Assembly (NCBI GenBank): GCA_016715105.1 | Contig: JADKBO010000008.1 | Location: forward strand, 186,001-250,000 | Reading direction: 5' to 3' | Origin: Saprospiraceae bacterium | GTDB taxonomy: Bacteria > Bacteroidota > Bacteroidia > Chitinophagales > Saprospiraceae | DNA: 64,000 nucleotides | Shown here: piece after piece, positions 19,828-28,891 of the stretch | Layout of the letters: each line of letters begins with the position of its first letter | Numbering within the stretch: the stretch's first letter is position 1 | Position numbers and translations under genes: made by a program | The notes under the pieces: generated by a model | Seen by the model: only the letters and a program-made list of their open reading frames with translations | Told to the model about the DNA's origin: nothing | The model's database searches: none

Positions 19828-21646
19828 ATGGATACAGTTGCGGCAATTGAAAATTTCTATTTGTTTTTCCAAGGAATTCTTATGTTCCAAGTCCTTTTCT
19901 TTGGAGCCTTGTTTTTATTAACTCGGCGTAAAGAAATACTTTATTATAGCTTGATGATTTTCGTGACATGTGTGTATTTTTTCCTCAATGCACCCGATAC
20001 TTTTTTTAATATTGATGATAACATAGTTTTTAACGCAACTTGGTATTCATACATCAATTTTGCTTTGTTATTGGGCATGATGTTAGTTTATTTAATATTT
20101 CTCAGAGAAATATTTGAAGAAACTTATTATAAACCTTATGTCAAACAGGTTTATAAGAGCACACTTATTTTGATTCCAATCACCTACATTGTCTTTGCAA
20201 TTTGCACTTATTATGAATTTAACAGTAACCTGGTATTTTATGCTGCCCACGTAATCAATGGGCCGTTTTGCACTTTGATTATTATGTATAATATAAAGAA
20301 AAAAGGAAATGTTAGATTACTCATGATAGGTATGTTTGTTGTCTTTATAGGTGTGATCATAACCATGATTATGACCATCAGATACAACCAAGGTCATTTT
20401 GGTTATTACATTGAAAAATATCCACTTTTGTACATCAGAATTGGCATGCTCATAGATATTTTATTATTTCAATTTTATTTGATCATCAATTGGGTAGACC
20501 AAGAAAAAAAGCTTGCCCTGCAAAAAATAAATGCACAGCTTGAAATAGCAAAAATGAAAAATGAAATCAATAGAGAATTACATGATAACGTTGGCACATC
20601 ATTGAGTAAGATCAATTTGCAGTCCTATATGGCTGTTCAGAAATTGGATGATCCTGGTTTTAATGCGAGCAACATTTTTACCTCCATCCAAACTGAAGCT
20701 CAGACGACCATTCAGAAAATTAAAGAAATGGTTTCAAGTGAAGACTTGTTGGTCAACTTTGAAAAAAAATTAAAAAAATTTTTTAATAAAAATAATATTG
20801 TAAAAATATTTTTTTGATTTTTTTTTTAGTGTATTTTAATTGGAGAAATTAAAAACATAATTTTTTATTTTTTTTTTTGTAAATTTTTTGAAATTTTATA
20901 TTGTAAAATAATTTGTTGTTTTTTTGGTGTTGTTTCTTTTTATATTTTTGGCATTTTTAAAAATAAAGAAAAAATATTATTTAAATTAAATAAAAAAATT
21001 AAAAAATTATTGTATATAATTGTTTTTATTTAGTTGTATATATTTTTTTAATTTTTTTGGAGAAAAATTATAGAGGAAAAAATAAATAAATGTAATTAAT
21101 ATGGTAAAATATAAATATTTAAAATTGTTTTTTTTTTAAATAATTAAAACAAATTTTAAATAATTTTTTTTTTTCGTTAAATAATTTGGAAAATTTTTTT
21201 TTTGAAATTTTTAAAATTAAAAAATATTTTTAAAATAAAATTAAAATAATAAATATTTGGAGGATAGTCTTTGTTTGAAAACCTAAGCTTATGCAAAAGA
21301 AATGTGTGAATCAAAAGGAATCCATTTCAAAAACGGCATTGATTCAAATTCAGATATGGGTTTGTCATTAGAAAAAAAATACCAATTATTTCTCATAGCA
21401 AAAGAAGCGATCAACAACTCAGTTAAATATAGTGAAGCTACTCAAATAGCAATCGAATTAAAAGCACAAAAAGATGGATTCTTTATGAAAATCAAAGACA
21501 ACGGCATCGGTTATGACTCGGATAAAATTAAATCTGGTCAAGGCATCATCAATATGAAATATAGGGCTAAACGCATTCACGCAGATATTCAAATCATGAG
21601 TCAAGTGACATTAGGTTCGACCATCACAGTGTTTCTGGAAACGTAA
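19828..21646 (+). pseudogene. Membrane sensor histidine kinase split by an A/T homopolymer tract
   Basis: The 5' part (19828-about 20760) encodes about seven membrane helices (residues 10-230), a short coiled linker and a HisKA_3-type dimerisation motif, ELHDNVGTSLSKI, with His252. The 3' part (21302-21646, in frame back to about 21280) encodes the ATPase domain with KEAINNSVKYS (N box), DNGIGYD (G1) and GQGIINM (G2). In relatives about 20 residues separate the two parts. Here they are separated by about 500 bp of almost pure A/T with many stops, and the first part ends in a meaningless run of Lys, Asn and Phe. Either the sequence is bad or the kinase has been interrupted. Its likely partners are the divergent LytTR gene or the NarL-type regulator at 27433. 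Confidence 0.75.
20762..21258. other. Nearly C-free A/T homopolymer tract inside the kinase gene
   Basis: About 500 bp consist of T and A runs (up to about 11 T) with scattered G and only a handful of C. Normal composition resumes abruptly on both sides. There is no repeat unit, inverted end or target duplication that would mark a known element. Low-quality consensus or gap-filling is my first reading. Confidence 0.7.
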
Positions 21647-21758
21647 ATTCGATGAATATTACCAATGCAATCTGAAAGTTTTTTTAAACGTTTAAATTGG
21701 AAGAAGATTACATATGGTCAATTTTAGTGCAAGGCTATTACTCAAAAATCAGGTATTT

Positions 21759-22463
21759 ATGAAAATTAAAAGTATTCTTTCATTCATAATTTGCATCTTA
21801 TTATCACTTTGTTCGGCAAAAGCACAAAGTGCTCAAAATCCCTGGAATATAGGGATTCACATTACAGGAAATGCTGGTAAAATGTTATGGGCTGGTGAAG
21901 ATGTAAATAATCCCAATTTCAGTTTAACTTACCCTGAAACTGTTTTTAGATTGGGCTACGGATTTGGTACTTCAGTAAGTTATTCAGTGACAAACAGATT
22001 TTATATACCTTGTAGTTTTGATATAATTAATAGAAAATTTGCAATTGCAACGGGAGGAGTTGCTACCGCTATTGATGAGAATTTTCAATTAATAGCCATA
22101 GATGCCGATCATATTGACTACAAAATCAATCAAGCTTCTATAGCATTAGGAATAGGTTTTAAGTTGCTTGAAAAAATTGGCGTAGAGTTACTTCCTTATT
22201 ACCAAATTGCCATTACGGATCAAAAACTCAAGATTGGAAAAGTCATAGATTGGAGAAAGTCGGATTTTTTTCAACAAAGTCAAGATTATGGAATCTCTGG
22301 AAACTTGAAATTTATTGTAAATAGCTTTTATTTAAAACTAGGCTACCAGTATGGTTTGAAGGCCATTGAAGAATATTGCGCTTTTGATGCTAATGCTCTA
22401 CCCTTGGGCAAATACCAAATCAAAAATACGATGGGTCTTGTGAGTTTGGGTTATACTTTGTGA
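21759..22463 (+). CDS. Outer-membrane beta-barrel protein
   Basis: I choose the ATG at 21759, which begins a clean signal peptide (MKIKSILSFIICILLS, cleavage near SAKAQ); the frame is open 15 codons upstream without one. The mature protein of about 215 residues is built of amphipathic strands (FRLGYGFGTSVSYSV, NQASIALGIGFKLLEKIG, FYLKLGYQYGLKAI) and ends with a short strand GLVSLGYTL, as small porin-like or OmpA-type barrels do. It follows the split kinase gene by about 110 bp. No ligand can be proposed. Confidence 0.65.
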   Translation: MKIKSILSFIICILLSLCSAKAQSAQNPWNIGIHITGNAGKMLWAGEDVNNPNFSLTYPETVFRLGYGFGTSVSYSVTNRFYIPCSFDIINRKFAIATGGVATAIDENFQLIAIDADHIDYKINQASIALGIGFKLLEKIGVELLPYYQIAITDQKLKIGKVIDWRKSDFFQQSQDYGISGNLKFIVNSFYLKLGYQYGLKAIEEYCAFDANALPLGKYQIKNTMGLVSLGYTL

Positions 22464-22535
22464 AACTGATTGGTTTGGATTTCATATTTATGTTCAATAC
22501 TTAAAATGTATTGGTTCAATCAACCAAGATAATTC

Positions 22536-23713
22536 TTTTGGCTAAAGCCAATATTCTTTTTCTGTTTCCCAACAGCTAAAGCTGTTGGCTATGGATTAAA
22601 TATGCCGCTTATAAATGAGCGATCGATATTGTTTTTTATTTTAATCATTACTTTGCTACTGGCTTTAGTCTGTGGATAAAAACCAATGGACACTAGGTTG
22701 GGTTTTAGCAAAACACTATACATGTTTTTGGCTAAAGCCAATATTATTTTTTATTTTTTTTTACCAACAGCTAAAGCAGTTGGCTAGGCACCAATTTGCT
22801 GGTAATCATTTTAATTCCTATGTTGGTTTTATTTTAATCATTTCTTTGCTACTGGCTATAGTCTGTGGATAAAAACCAATGGACACTAGGTTGGGCTTTA
22901 GCAAAATACCATACATGTTTTTGGCTAAAGCCAATATTATTTTTTATTTTTTTACCAACAGCTAAAGCAGTTGGCTAGGCATCAATTTGCTGATAATCAT
23001 TTTAATTCCTGTGGTAATTTTATTTTAATCATTTCTTTGCCACTGGCTTCAGCCTGTGGATAAAAATTAATGGACACTAGTTTGGGCTTTAGCCAAATTA
23101 CTTTTGAGATTTGGAATTAGTCAATATATTTTTCATTTACAACAACATCTGAAGCAGTTGGCTAGGCATAAATATGCTGGTAATGATTGATTTATCTAAA
23201 TTGTTTTTTAATTCAATCATTTCTTTGCCACTGGCTTTAGCCTGTGGATAAAAATTAATGGACAAAATGTTGGGCTTTAGCCAAATACCATGCATGCTTT
23301 TGGCTAAAGCCTACATTCTTTTCCATTTTTCCCCCGAGCAGCTGAAGCTGTTCGCTAGGCATCAATATGCTGGTAATGATTGATTTATCTAAATTGTTTT
23401 TTAATTCAATGACTTTGCCGCTGGCTTTAGCCTGTGGATAAAAAGCAATGGACACCAATTTGGGCTTTAGCCAAATTACTTTGGGGCTTTGGAATTAACC
23501 AATATATTTTTTCATTTACCACAACATCCGAAGCAGTTGGCTAGGTATAAATATGCTGGTAATGATTGATTTATCTAAATTGTTTTTTACTTCAATGATT
23601 TCTTTGCCACTGGCTTTAGCCTGTGGATAAAAATTAATGGACAAAATCTTGGGCTTTAGCCAAATACCATGAATGCTTTTGGCTAAAGCCAATATTATTT
23701 TTTATTTTATTAC
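22536..23713. repeat. Tandem array of about 190-bp hairpin-rich units, six copies
   Basis: The phrase TGTGGATAAAA recurs at 22671, 22864, 23055, 23243, 23433 and 23622, giving periods of 193, 191, 188, 190 and 189 bp. Each unit holds CTGGCTTTAGCCTGTGGAT, then TTGGGCTTTAGCCAAA, in most units TTTTGGCTAAAGCCAA (the reverse complement, able to pair with it), then AACAGCTAAAGC(A/T)GTTGGCTAGGC, then TGCTGGTAAT and an AT-rich tail. A partial unit begins the array at 22536. Spacers drift between copies while the stems are kept or compensated. A related single copy lies near 8700-8760. Short open frames inside are not convincing genes. Confidence 0.9.
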
Positions 23714-23811
23714 CAACAGCTGAAGCTGTTGGCTAGGCACCATTTTTCCCAAATAGCTGAAGCTATTGGCTAGGCATCATTTTTCCATAACAGCTAAAGC
23801 TGTTGGCTAGG
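23714..23811. repeat. Three 37-bp hairpin repeats abutting the kinase stop codon
   Basis: Three consecutive stems with the pattern AACAGCTGAAGCTGTT / AATAGCTGAAGCTATT / AACAGCTAAAGCTGTT, each followed by GGCTAGGCA(C/T)CATTTTTCC-like sequence, start at 23715, 23752 and 23789. The middle one carries paired changes (C to T and G to A) that keep the stem. The last ends within about 10 bp of the leftward kinase gene's stop, so the hairpins also lie in the 3' end of that operon's transcript. Confidence 0.85.
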
Positions 23812-23813
23812 TA

Positions 23814-25616
23814 TTATATTTCCTTAACGACCGATATTTGGGTTCCTTGACCAATCTGGGATTCCAAATTAAAAATAGCTCCCATTTTTTGTGCCCTTAT
23901 CTCCATACTCTTCAAACCATGCCCAAAAATATTTTCTTTACCATAGCCAAAACCTATTCCATTATCTTTTATATTTAAATGAATGTATTTTTTTTGAACC
24001 AAACTCAAACCAATGTTCAAGGTGGTTGCATGGGCATGTTTGGTTACATTGTTTATGGCTTCTTTTAAAATCCGCATAAGTTGCTTTGTCGTATGACCAT
24101 CGAGGTAATAATCAACAGTTGGTATAGGAAAATCAAGATTGATTTGTAAATCCATGCTGTCAGCAAAGTCATTGATAAAAAGCCTGATTTCTTCCTGCAA
24201 TTCACTTATTTTTTTTGGTTCAGGATTTAGATCTGTAATTAAACTGGAAAGCATTTTTTTGGAATTGGTCGCCTTTCTAGATAAATCACCCAAAGCATGT
24301 TTTACTTCCTCATCTAGTGACGGAGTAAACTGCATTACATGGGCAGAAAGTGCAATTTTTACTAATTTTTCTCCAATATTATCGTGCAACTGTTTCAGAA
24401 TACCTTGTTTGATTTTGACAAATTTTTGTTCTTGTTCTGTTACTGCCTGAAAAAGATTGTGCACTAAAAAAAGCAGAGAAATGAAAATTTGAGGTAAGTA
24501 GCAAAAGAAATTGACTAAAGAATGCAATCTGAAATCATAGGTGATTATGTTATTTTCAATCAAAATGATCAACCCAAAAAAAGTAAAATGGCAACCATAA
24601 AATAACAACAAAAGGAAAAATTCGAGTGATTTAAAAGTCAGATATTTAGAAAGAGCTATATACAATGTCATCAGTAAACACATGCCAGCCAAAATATAAG
24701 GTATCGTGATAATAGTTCTATAAAATCCAGGGTACCATAAAACATCATAATGCAAAAAACCAAGAATAGCCACCACTAAATATAAGAAACTGGTAAAAAT
24801 GAATAACCCATTCAATTTAGGAAAATCTGTGCGAAACTTAAACACACTTCTACTCAATTCCAAGAGCGCAATACTGCTGAGGCAACCGAAAAAAATAGGC
24901 GAATTCACCTCAAACCAAGGATAATTACCCCACAGATAGAGTGAACCATACCCACTTGTAGATATTAAATAACACAACCCAGAAGCACCATAAATTAAAA
25001 AAATAAAGATGTTCCAACTTGGTGCCTTATAGTGTTTACTCAAAAACAACAATATAACCATGATCATCATGACGATGATGTTGTAGATAAACAATATCTG
25101 ATATAGGATGTCGGTCCATTTAAAATAAACTCCTCTACTCACATCGACTAAATGGGGAGTAATGGCGATATCAAACTCTCTCCCATAAATTTCCATCTCT
25201 AGTTCATAGGTCACACCCCTTTTCAAAATAATGGGCAATGATAATGTGCGGTCCATAGTTGGCCTTAGACTTGCAGGAATATTACATGAGGTAAATGGGG
25301 ATTTGTAAATTGAACCATCATCACCTTTCAAACTAAACCTCGCAGTATCCAATTGTGCATTATGAAAAAAAAGCAAAAATGACCGATCGAGCAAACCTGT
25401 ATTCTTTACTTTACATTTTACTGAATGCAAAAAATCTGGTCTTAGTCCAATATTTACATTTTGTTTCTTTTCCTGGTCTATATTTTTAGCATTGTAAATC
25501 ACACAGGATTGCCCAAGAAATACTTCAAACTTGTGTTGACTAATATTGATCACTTCTTGTCCCCATGAGCCTAAAGAGAAGACTAATAACAATGTAATGA
25601 TCATGTACTGCTTCAT
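23814..25616 (-). CDS. 7TM sensor histidine kinase, intact, with periplasmic DISM-like domain
   Basis: The 600-residue protein has a signal peptide (about 1-19), a periplasmic beta-sandwich of the 7TMR-DISMED2 type (about 25-165), seven membrane helices (about 170-390), then HisKA_3 with LHDNIGEKL (His411) and an ATPase domain with EAINNVTKHA (N box, about 519-528), DNGIGF (G1, about 551) and GHGLKSM (G2). All boxes are present, so it should be an active kinase. Its ATG overlaps the stop of the upstream paralogue (ATGA, 4 bp), and the two proteins share layout and phrases such as SGYGSLYLWGNYPWFEVN / SGVGSMYIWGNYPAFELN. The natural partner is the NarL-type regulator first in the operon. Confidence 0.85.
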   Translation of the reverse strand: MKQYMIITLLLVFSLGSWGQEVINISQHKFEVFLGQSCVIYNAKNIDQEKKQNVNIGLRPDFLHSVKCKVKNTGLLDRSFLLFFHNAQLDTARFSLKGDDGSIYKSPFTSCNIPASLRPTMDRTLSLPIILKRGVTYELEMEIYGREFDIAITPHLVDVSRGVYFKWTDILYQILFIYNIIVMMIMVILLFLSKHYKAPSWNIFIFLIYGASGLCYLISTSGYGSLYLWGNYPWFEVNSPIFFGCLSSIALLELSRSVFKFRTDFPKLNGLFIFTSFLYLVVAILGFLHYDVLWYPGFYRTIITIPYILAGMCLLMTLYIALSKYLTFKSLEFFLLLLFYGCHFTFFGLIILIENNIITYDFRLHSLVNFFCYLPQIFISLLFLVHNLFQAVTEQEQKFVKIKQGILKQLHDNIGEKLVKIALSAHVMQFTPSLDEEVKHALGDLSRKATNSKKMLSSLITDLNPEPKKISELQEEIRLFINDFADSMDLQINLDFPIPTVDYYLDGHTTKQLMRILKEAINNVTKHAHATTLNIGLSLVQKKYIHLNIKDNGIGFGYGKENIFGHGLKSMEIRAQKMGAIFNLESQIGQGTQISVVKEI

Positions 25617-27418
25617 GTTAAGGAAGATATTTCTATGATCAAATGTAAATGCTCATCTCTAATGACATGGAGTTGACTTAGATGCAGGTTGCGAAATTTT
25701 TTCTCGATCTTTTCAAAGTCTTTTATAATGGCTGCTTCCTTTTCTTGTGGAAGTTTTGCAAAAGTATATTTCATCAATATTTGATCTGGTGAATGCTGCA
25801 TCAATTGTACAGTAACTTTGCCATGTATAGACTTGATGATTTTAATGGCTTCATCAAAAATAAAAATCAAATGACTTTTTACCGAAGGTTGAATTTCTAT
25901 TTCATTTAAATGTGCGCTAGGAATGATTTGAAGTTGATCATCAGATAGGTCTGAAGAAGACACCATTTCCCGCAGATATGTGCTCATATCCAATAACTTA
26001 TCATAGGAAGGGTTGATCACAAAAATAAGATCTTTGAGCTTTTTATTAGCTCCTATAGCTTCAGTCCGAATGTTGGAAAGCTGTTCATTTAATGCAGGTT
26101 TTTTAATGCTCAAAACGTGAGAAGCTAAGCTGATTTTAGTAATTTCAGAACCAATCTCATCGTGTATATCATGTGTAATTTCCTTTCTGAATTCTATCAA
26201 CAACTTATTTAATTCTTTCAGTTTATCCAAAAATTTCAAAATTAGAAAGGTCAGTGTTATGATGAGTTGAGGGAAATAAGTGAAAAGAATTCTCAATGCA
26301 TGTTGTCTGAAATCATATTTCATCATTCCCAACTCTAAACTGATGGTGATTGCTGTATAGATGATCAAAAAAATAAAAATGGCTAAAAACCAAATATAAA
26401 TTCCTTTCTTTTCTATAAATGCTCTATACATACCAAAGCCCATGACAACCATCAAAGCCAGAATCAGCAATAAATAAGAAATCGTAATGAATAGTATAAA
26501 AAGATTTAAAGGGAATCCTGGCCAAGTCATGAAAAAGCCAGGAAGAGCGGTCAAAAAGTAAAAAGTGGCAACCCAATCAATCAATTTAAACAATTTGGGA
26601 AATCTGTTTTTTATTTCTAAAGCTCTGTTGCAAAAAATCAAAAAGGCAGCGCCACTTACCGCACCAAAAAATATAGCTGCATTGAGTTCAAACGCAGGAT
26701 AATTTCCCCATATATACATGCTTCCCACACCACTTGCAGCCAAAACATAACATACACTGATGATCAGGTAAATCTGGAACCAAATGATCTCTGGAAATCT
26801 TATTTTTTTTGTCCAAACATAATAGTTAAAAAATAAACTGGAAATGATGAGCAAAATTGAACTAGCTATCATTGCGTAGAAACAATAATCTGTCCAATAG
26901 AAGTTTATGCCTTTGTTGGGTTCGACCAAAGTTGGCCTGATGGTCAAGCCAAATCCCATACGGTAGACCAAAACATATACTTGGGAGGTTGTATTTTTTG
27001 GCAAGACTAATGGCAATGATATGGTCCGGTGATTGGTGGCTCTTCTTGAAGTTGGGAAAGTGCAACCTGTTTCAATAGATTTATATGTGATCTTACCATT
27101 GGATACGACAAAAAGTCTCGCTCTTTCTATTTGTACATTTTGTAAAAAAAGCAACAGTGTACGGTCAGAGTCTGAAACATTTTTCACCTCAAATTTCAAC
27201 CAATTATAAATACCTGTTTTAACTTTGAAATTATCGGATAGCGGGTATTGCCAATCATGCTTTTGATTCCAATCGATACCGTCTTCTGGAGATTGGATGA
27301 CTCCAATATTTTTTGCCAGTGTGGTGGATAAAAAAGAATCATCCAGAATCACTACTTTTTGAGCGAGGATTGAAGTCACCATTGAAACAAGCAAGCAAAT
27401 AGAGACAACAATCCTCAT
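25613..27418 (-). CDS. 7TM sensor kinase paralogue with degenerate ATPase domain
   Basis: The 601-residue protein has the same architecture as its downstream neighbour: signal peptide (about 1-19), periplasmic DISM-like domain, seven helices, and a HisKA_3 helix with THDIHDEIGSEITKI that keeps a histidine at about 419. The C-terminal part has the length of an ATPase domain but lacks its motifs. Where the N box should be it reads DEAIKIIKSIHG, and there is no DxGxG or GxGL box; the region ends IIEISSLT. It is therefore probably a pseudokinase that senses a signal and can be phosphorylated by, or regulate, the intact paralogue in a heterodimer. No frameshift explains the loss, since the frame is open throughout. 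Confidence 0.8.
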   Translation of the reverse strand: MRIVVSICLLVSMVTSILAQKVVILDDSFLSTTLAKNIGVIQSPEDGIDWNQKHDWQYPLSDNFKVKTGIYNWLKFEVKNVSDSDRTLLLFLQNVQIERARLFVVSNGKITYKSIETGCTFPTSRRATNHRTISLPLVLPKNTTSQVYVLVYRMGFGLTIRPTLVEPNKGINFYWTDYCFYAMIASSILLIISSLFFNYYVWTKKIRFPEIIWFQIYLIISVCYVLAASGVGSMYIWGNYPAFELNAAIFFGAVSGAAFLIFCNRALEIKNRFPKLFKLIDWVATFYFLTALPGFFMTWPGFPLNLFILFITISYLLLILALMVVMGFGMYRAFIEKKGIYIWFLAIFIFLIIYTAITISLELGMMKYDFRQHALRILFTYFPQLIITLTFLILKFLDKLKELNKLLIEFRKEITHDIHDEIGSEITKISLASHVLSIKKPALNEQLSNIRTEAIGANKKLKDLIFVINPSYDKLLDMSTYLREMVSSSDLSDDQLQIIPSAHLNEIEIQPSVKSHLIFIFDEAIKIIKSIHGKVTVQLMQHSPDQILMKYTFAKLPQEKEAAIIKDFEKIEKKFRNLHLSQLHVIRDEHLHLIIEISSLT

Positions 27419-27432
27419 AGCTTTATTTTATT

Positions 27433-28068
27433 CTACCTCTTAGTAATGAGCTTCACAGCATCGAGTTTATTGTGAACATGCAATTTTTCATAAATACTCC
27501 TGATTTGGGCCCTGACGGTGTGGACAGATACATATCGTTCTGTGGCGATTTCCCGGTAGTTCAGGCCTTTATCCAGCGATTTGAGTACTTCCCATTCTTG
27601 TTTGGTCAATTTGTCAAGATGGTCATTCTTCTTTGCAGAATGACTAAATGATTCAGCCACCAAACGTGATATTTGTGGAGACATGGGTGAACCTCCTTCT
27701 GCAATATCATAGATATCTTGTATCAATCGATCTGGGGACCCCCCTTTCAAAATGTAACCCTTGGCGCCTGCCCTCAAAGCATCAAAAACTTCTTGAGTCT
27801 CGAAATGGGTAGTATACATGACAAAATCTGGTTTACTTGCATTTTCTGTACAAAGTTGAACACATTCAATACCAGACATACCAGGTAAGCCTATATCCAT
27901 CAAAACAATGTCTGTTCTCAAATCAGGTAAAGCATTGATAAAAGCCTCCGCACTGGCAAATAATGCGCAGCAGAGAATATCACCTTTAAGTTCCAATACT
28001 TGCTTTGTGAGCCCACGAATTTCTTCATCATCCTCAACCAAACAAACCGTGATTGAATTTACCGCCAT
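27433..28068 (-). CDS. NarL/FixJ-family response regulator
   Basis: The 211-residue protein has a receiver domain with acidic pocket EDD (12-14), phospho-acceptor Asp58 in VLMDIGLPGMSG and the Lys switch in GYILKGG, then a LuxR-type helix-turn-helix (about 150-211: LTKQEWEVLKSLDKGLNYREIA, VSVHTVRAQIRSIYEKLHVHNK). It is the first gene of the leftward operon with the pseudokinase (14-bp gap) and the intact kinase, and the likely output of both. An ATAGTTCAT dyad lies 51 bp upstream of its start, consistent with autoregulation. Confidence 0.93.
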   Translation of the reverse strand: MAVNSITVCLVEDDEEIRGLTKQVLELKGDILCCALFASAEAFINALPDLRTDIVLMDIGLPGMSGIECVQLCTENASKPDFVMYTTHFETQEVFDALRAGAKGYILKGGSPDRLIQDIYDIAEGGSPMSPQISRLVAESFSHSAKKNDHLDKLTKQEWEVLKSLDKGLNYREIATERYVSVHTVRAQIRSIYEKLHVHNKLDAVKLITKR

Positions 28069-28118
28069 CTTAAGTCATCTATACTTACAAAGGTACATGA
28101 ATCTTTGGTAGATCGCCA

Positions 28119-28136
28119 ATAGTTCATTTGAGCTAT
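28119..28136. promoter_or_regulatory. Imperfect palindrome upstream of the response regulator
   Basis: ATAGTTCATTTGAGCTAT differs by two bases from the perfect palindrome ATAGTTCATATGAACTAT upstream of the split kinase. It ends 51 bp before the regulator's ATG, a fitting place for an operator or activator site. Confidence 0.6.
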
Positions 28137-28276
28137 TTATGTTTAAAAAAAATCAAATACTTAAATAAAATTACAATTTCAAAATATTAGATTAACACCA
28201 ACATTAATACTGTAAATATAAAATTTAAAGAAATATATATTTATGTATATTGTAGGTCAAATATTGTATATTTTAT

Positions 28277-28284
28277 TATTTTTG
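28277..28284 (+). promoter_or_regulatory. Candidate -7 box for the glycine-zipper gene
   Basis: TATTTTTG fits TAnnTTTG and lies 44 bp before the ATG. The surroundings are extremely AT-rich, so chance matches are likely. Confidence 0.35.
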
Positions 28285-28327
28285 TTTTGAACAAAACATT
28301 ATTCGTTAAACCAAATCAACTATTATC

Positions 28328-28627
28328 ATGGAAAGTGTTCTTCCTCTTATTATTCAATTAGTCAGTGGTGCACTAGGTGGCACAGCGGCTGGCAAATTAC
28401 TTCAAAACTTATCAATGGGCAATGTCCTCAATGCGGTTCTCGGCATCGTTGGGGGCGGATTGGGTGGTCAAATTCTGGGCATGCTCAACTCTGGTGGAGA
28501 GGCTGCAGCTGCAACAGGCTCGACAGATATTGCCAGTATCCTCACATCTGTAGCTAGCGGAGGTGTTGGTGGTGGCGCACTCATGGCCATTGGAGGTTTT
28601 ATAAAAAACATGATGAACAAAAAGTAA
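28328..28627 (+). CDS. Small glycine-rich membrane protein
   Basis: The 99-residue protein is almost entirely hydrophobic and glycine/alanine-rich. Two glycine-zipper-like segments (about 10-50 with GALGGTAAGKLL and GIVGGGLGGQILGML, and about 75-95 with GGVGGGALMAIGGFI) could span or associate with the membrane, and the C-terminus is basic (MMNKK). A strong terminator follows directly, so it is monocistronic and real. Similar small proteins are widespread and unannotated. No function can be given; a membrane-stress or pore-like role would be speculation. Confidence 0.75.
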   Translation: MESVLPLIIQLVSGALGGTAAGKLLQNLSMGNVLNAVLGIVGGGLGGQILGMLNSGGEAAAATGSTDIASILTSVASGGVGGGALMAIGGFIKNMMNKK

Positions 28628-28635
28628 CTCCTCAC

Positions 28636-28674
28636 GGCAAGCTGGATAATCCTTCCAGCTTGCCAATTTTATTT
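28636..28674 (+). terminator. Rho-independent terminator
   Basis: A perfect 11-bp stem GGCAAGCTGGA / TCCAGCTTGCC (28636-28646, 28654-28664) with a 7-nt loop is followed by AATTTTATTTT. It starts 9 bp after the stop of the glycine-zipper gene. Confidence 0.9.
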
Positions 28675-28891
28675 TGAATTATCGTTTGAAAAGGTGAAGC
28701 ATGAGAATTGTTTGAATTCTTTATCTTTACATCAACAAGGAAATATTCCATTTCTTAAATCGTGTACAAATCGACTTAAGGAACTAATTTCTACAATATT
28801 TATACAGTTGCTTGTTGGCGTTGTGCTAAGTTAATGTTGTTGAAATCAAAGGCAAAATGGCATAAATTAAACCATCTTTGTCTTATTAATA

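Noticed and set aside
22672..23458. Small open frames inside the tandem array
   Set aside because: They are by-products of the repeat units and differ from copy to copy.
22536..23811. CRISPR-like array
   Set aside because: Units are about 190 or 37 bp with conserved hairpins and no unique spacers of constant length, and no cas gene is near.
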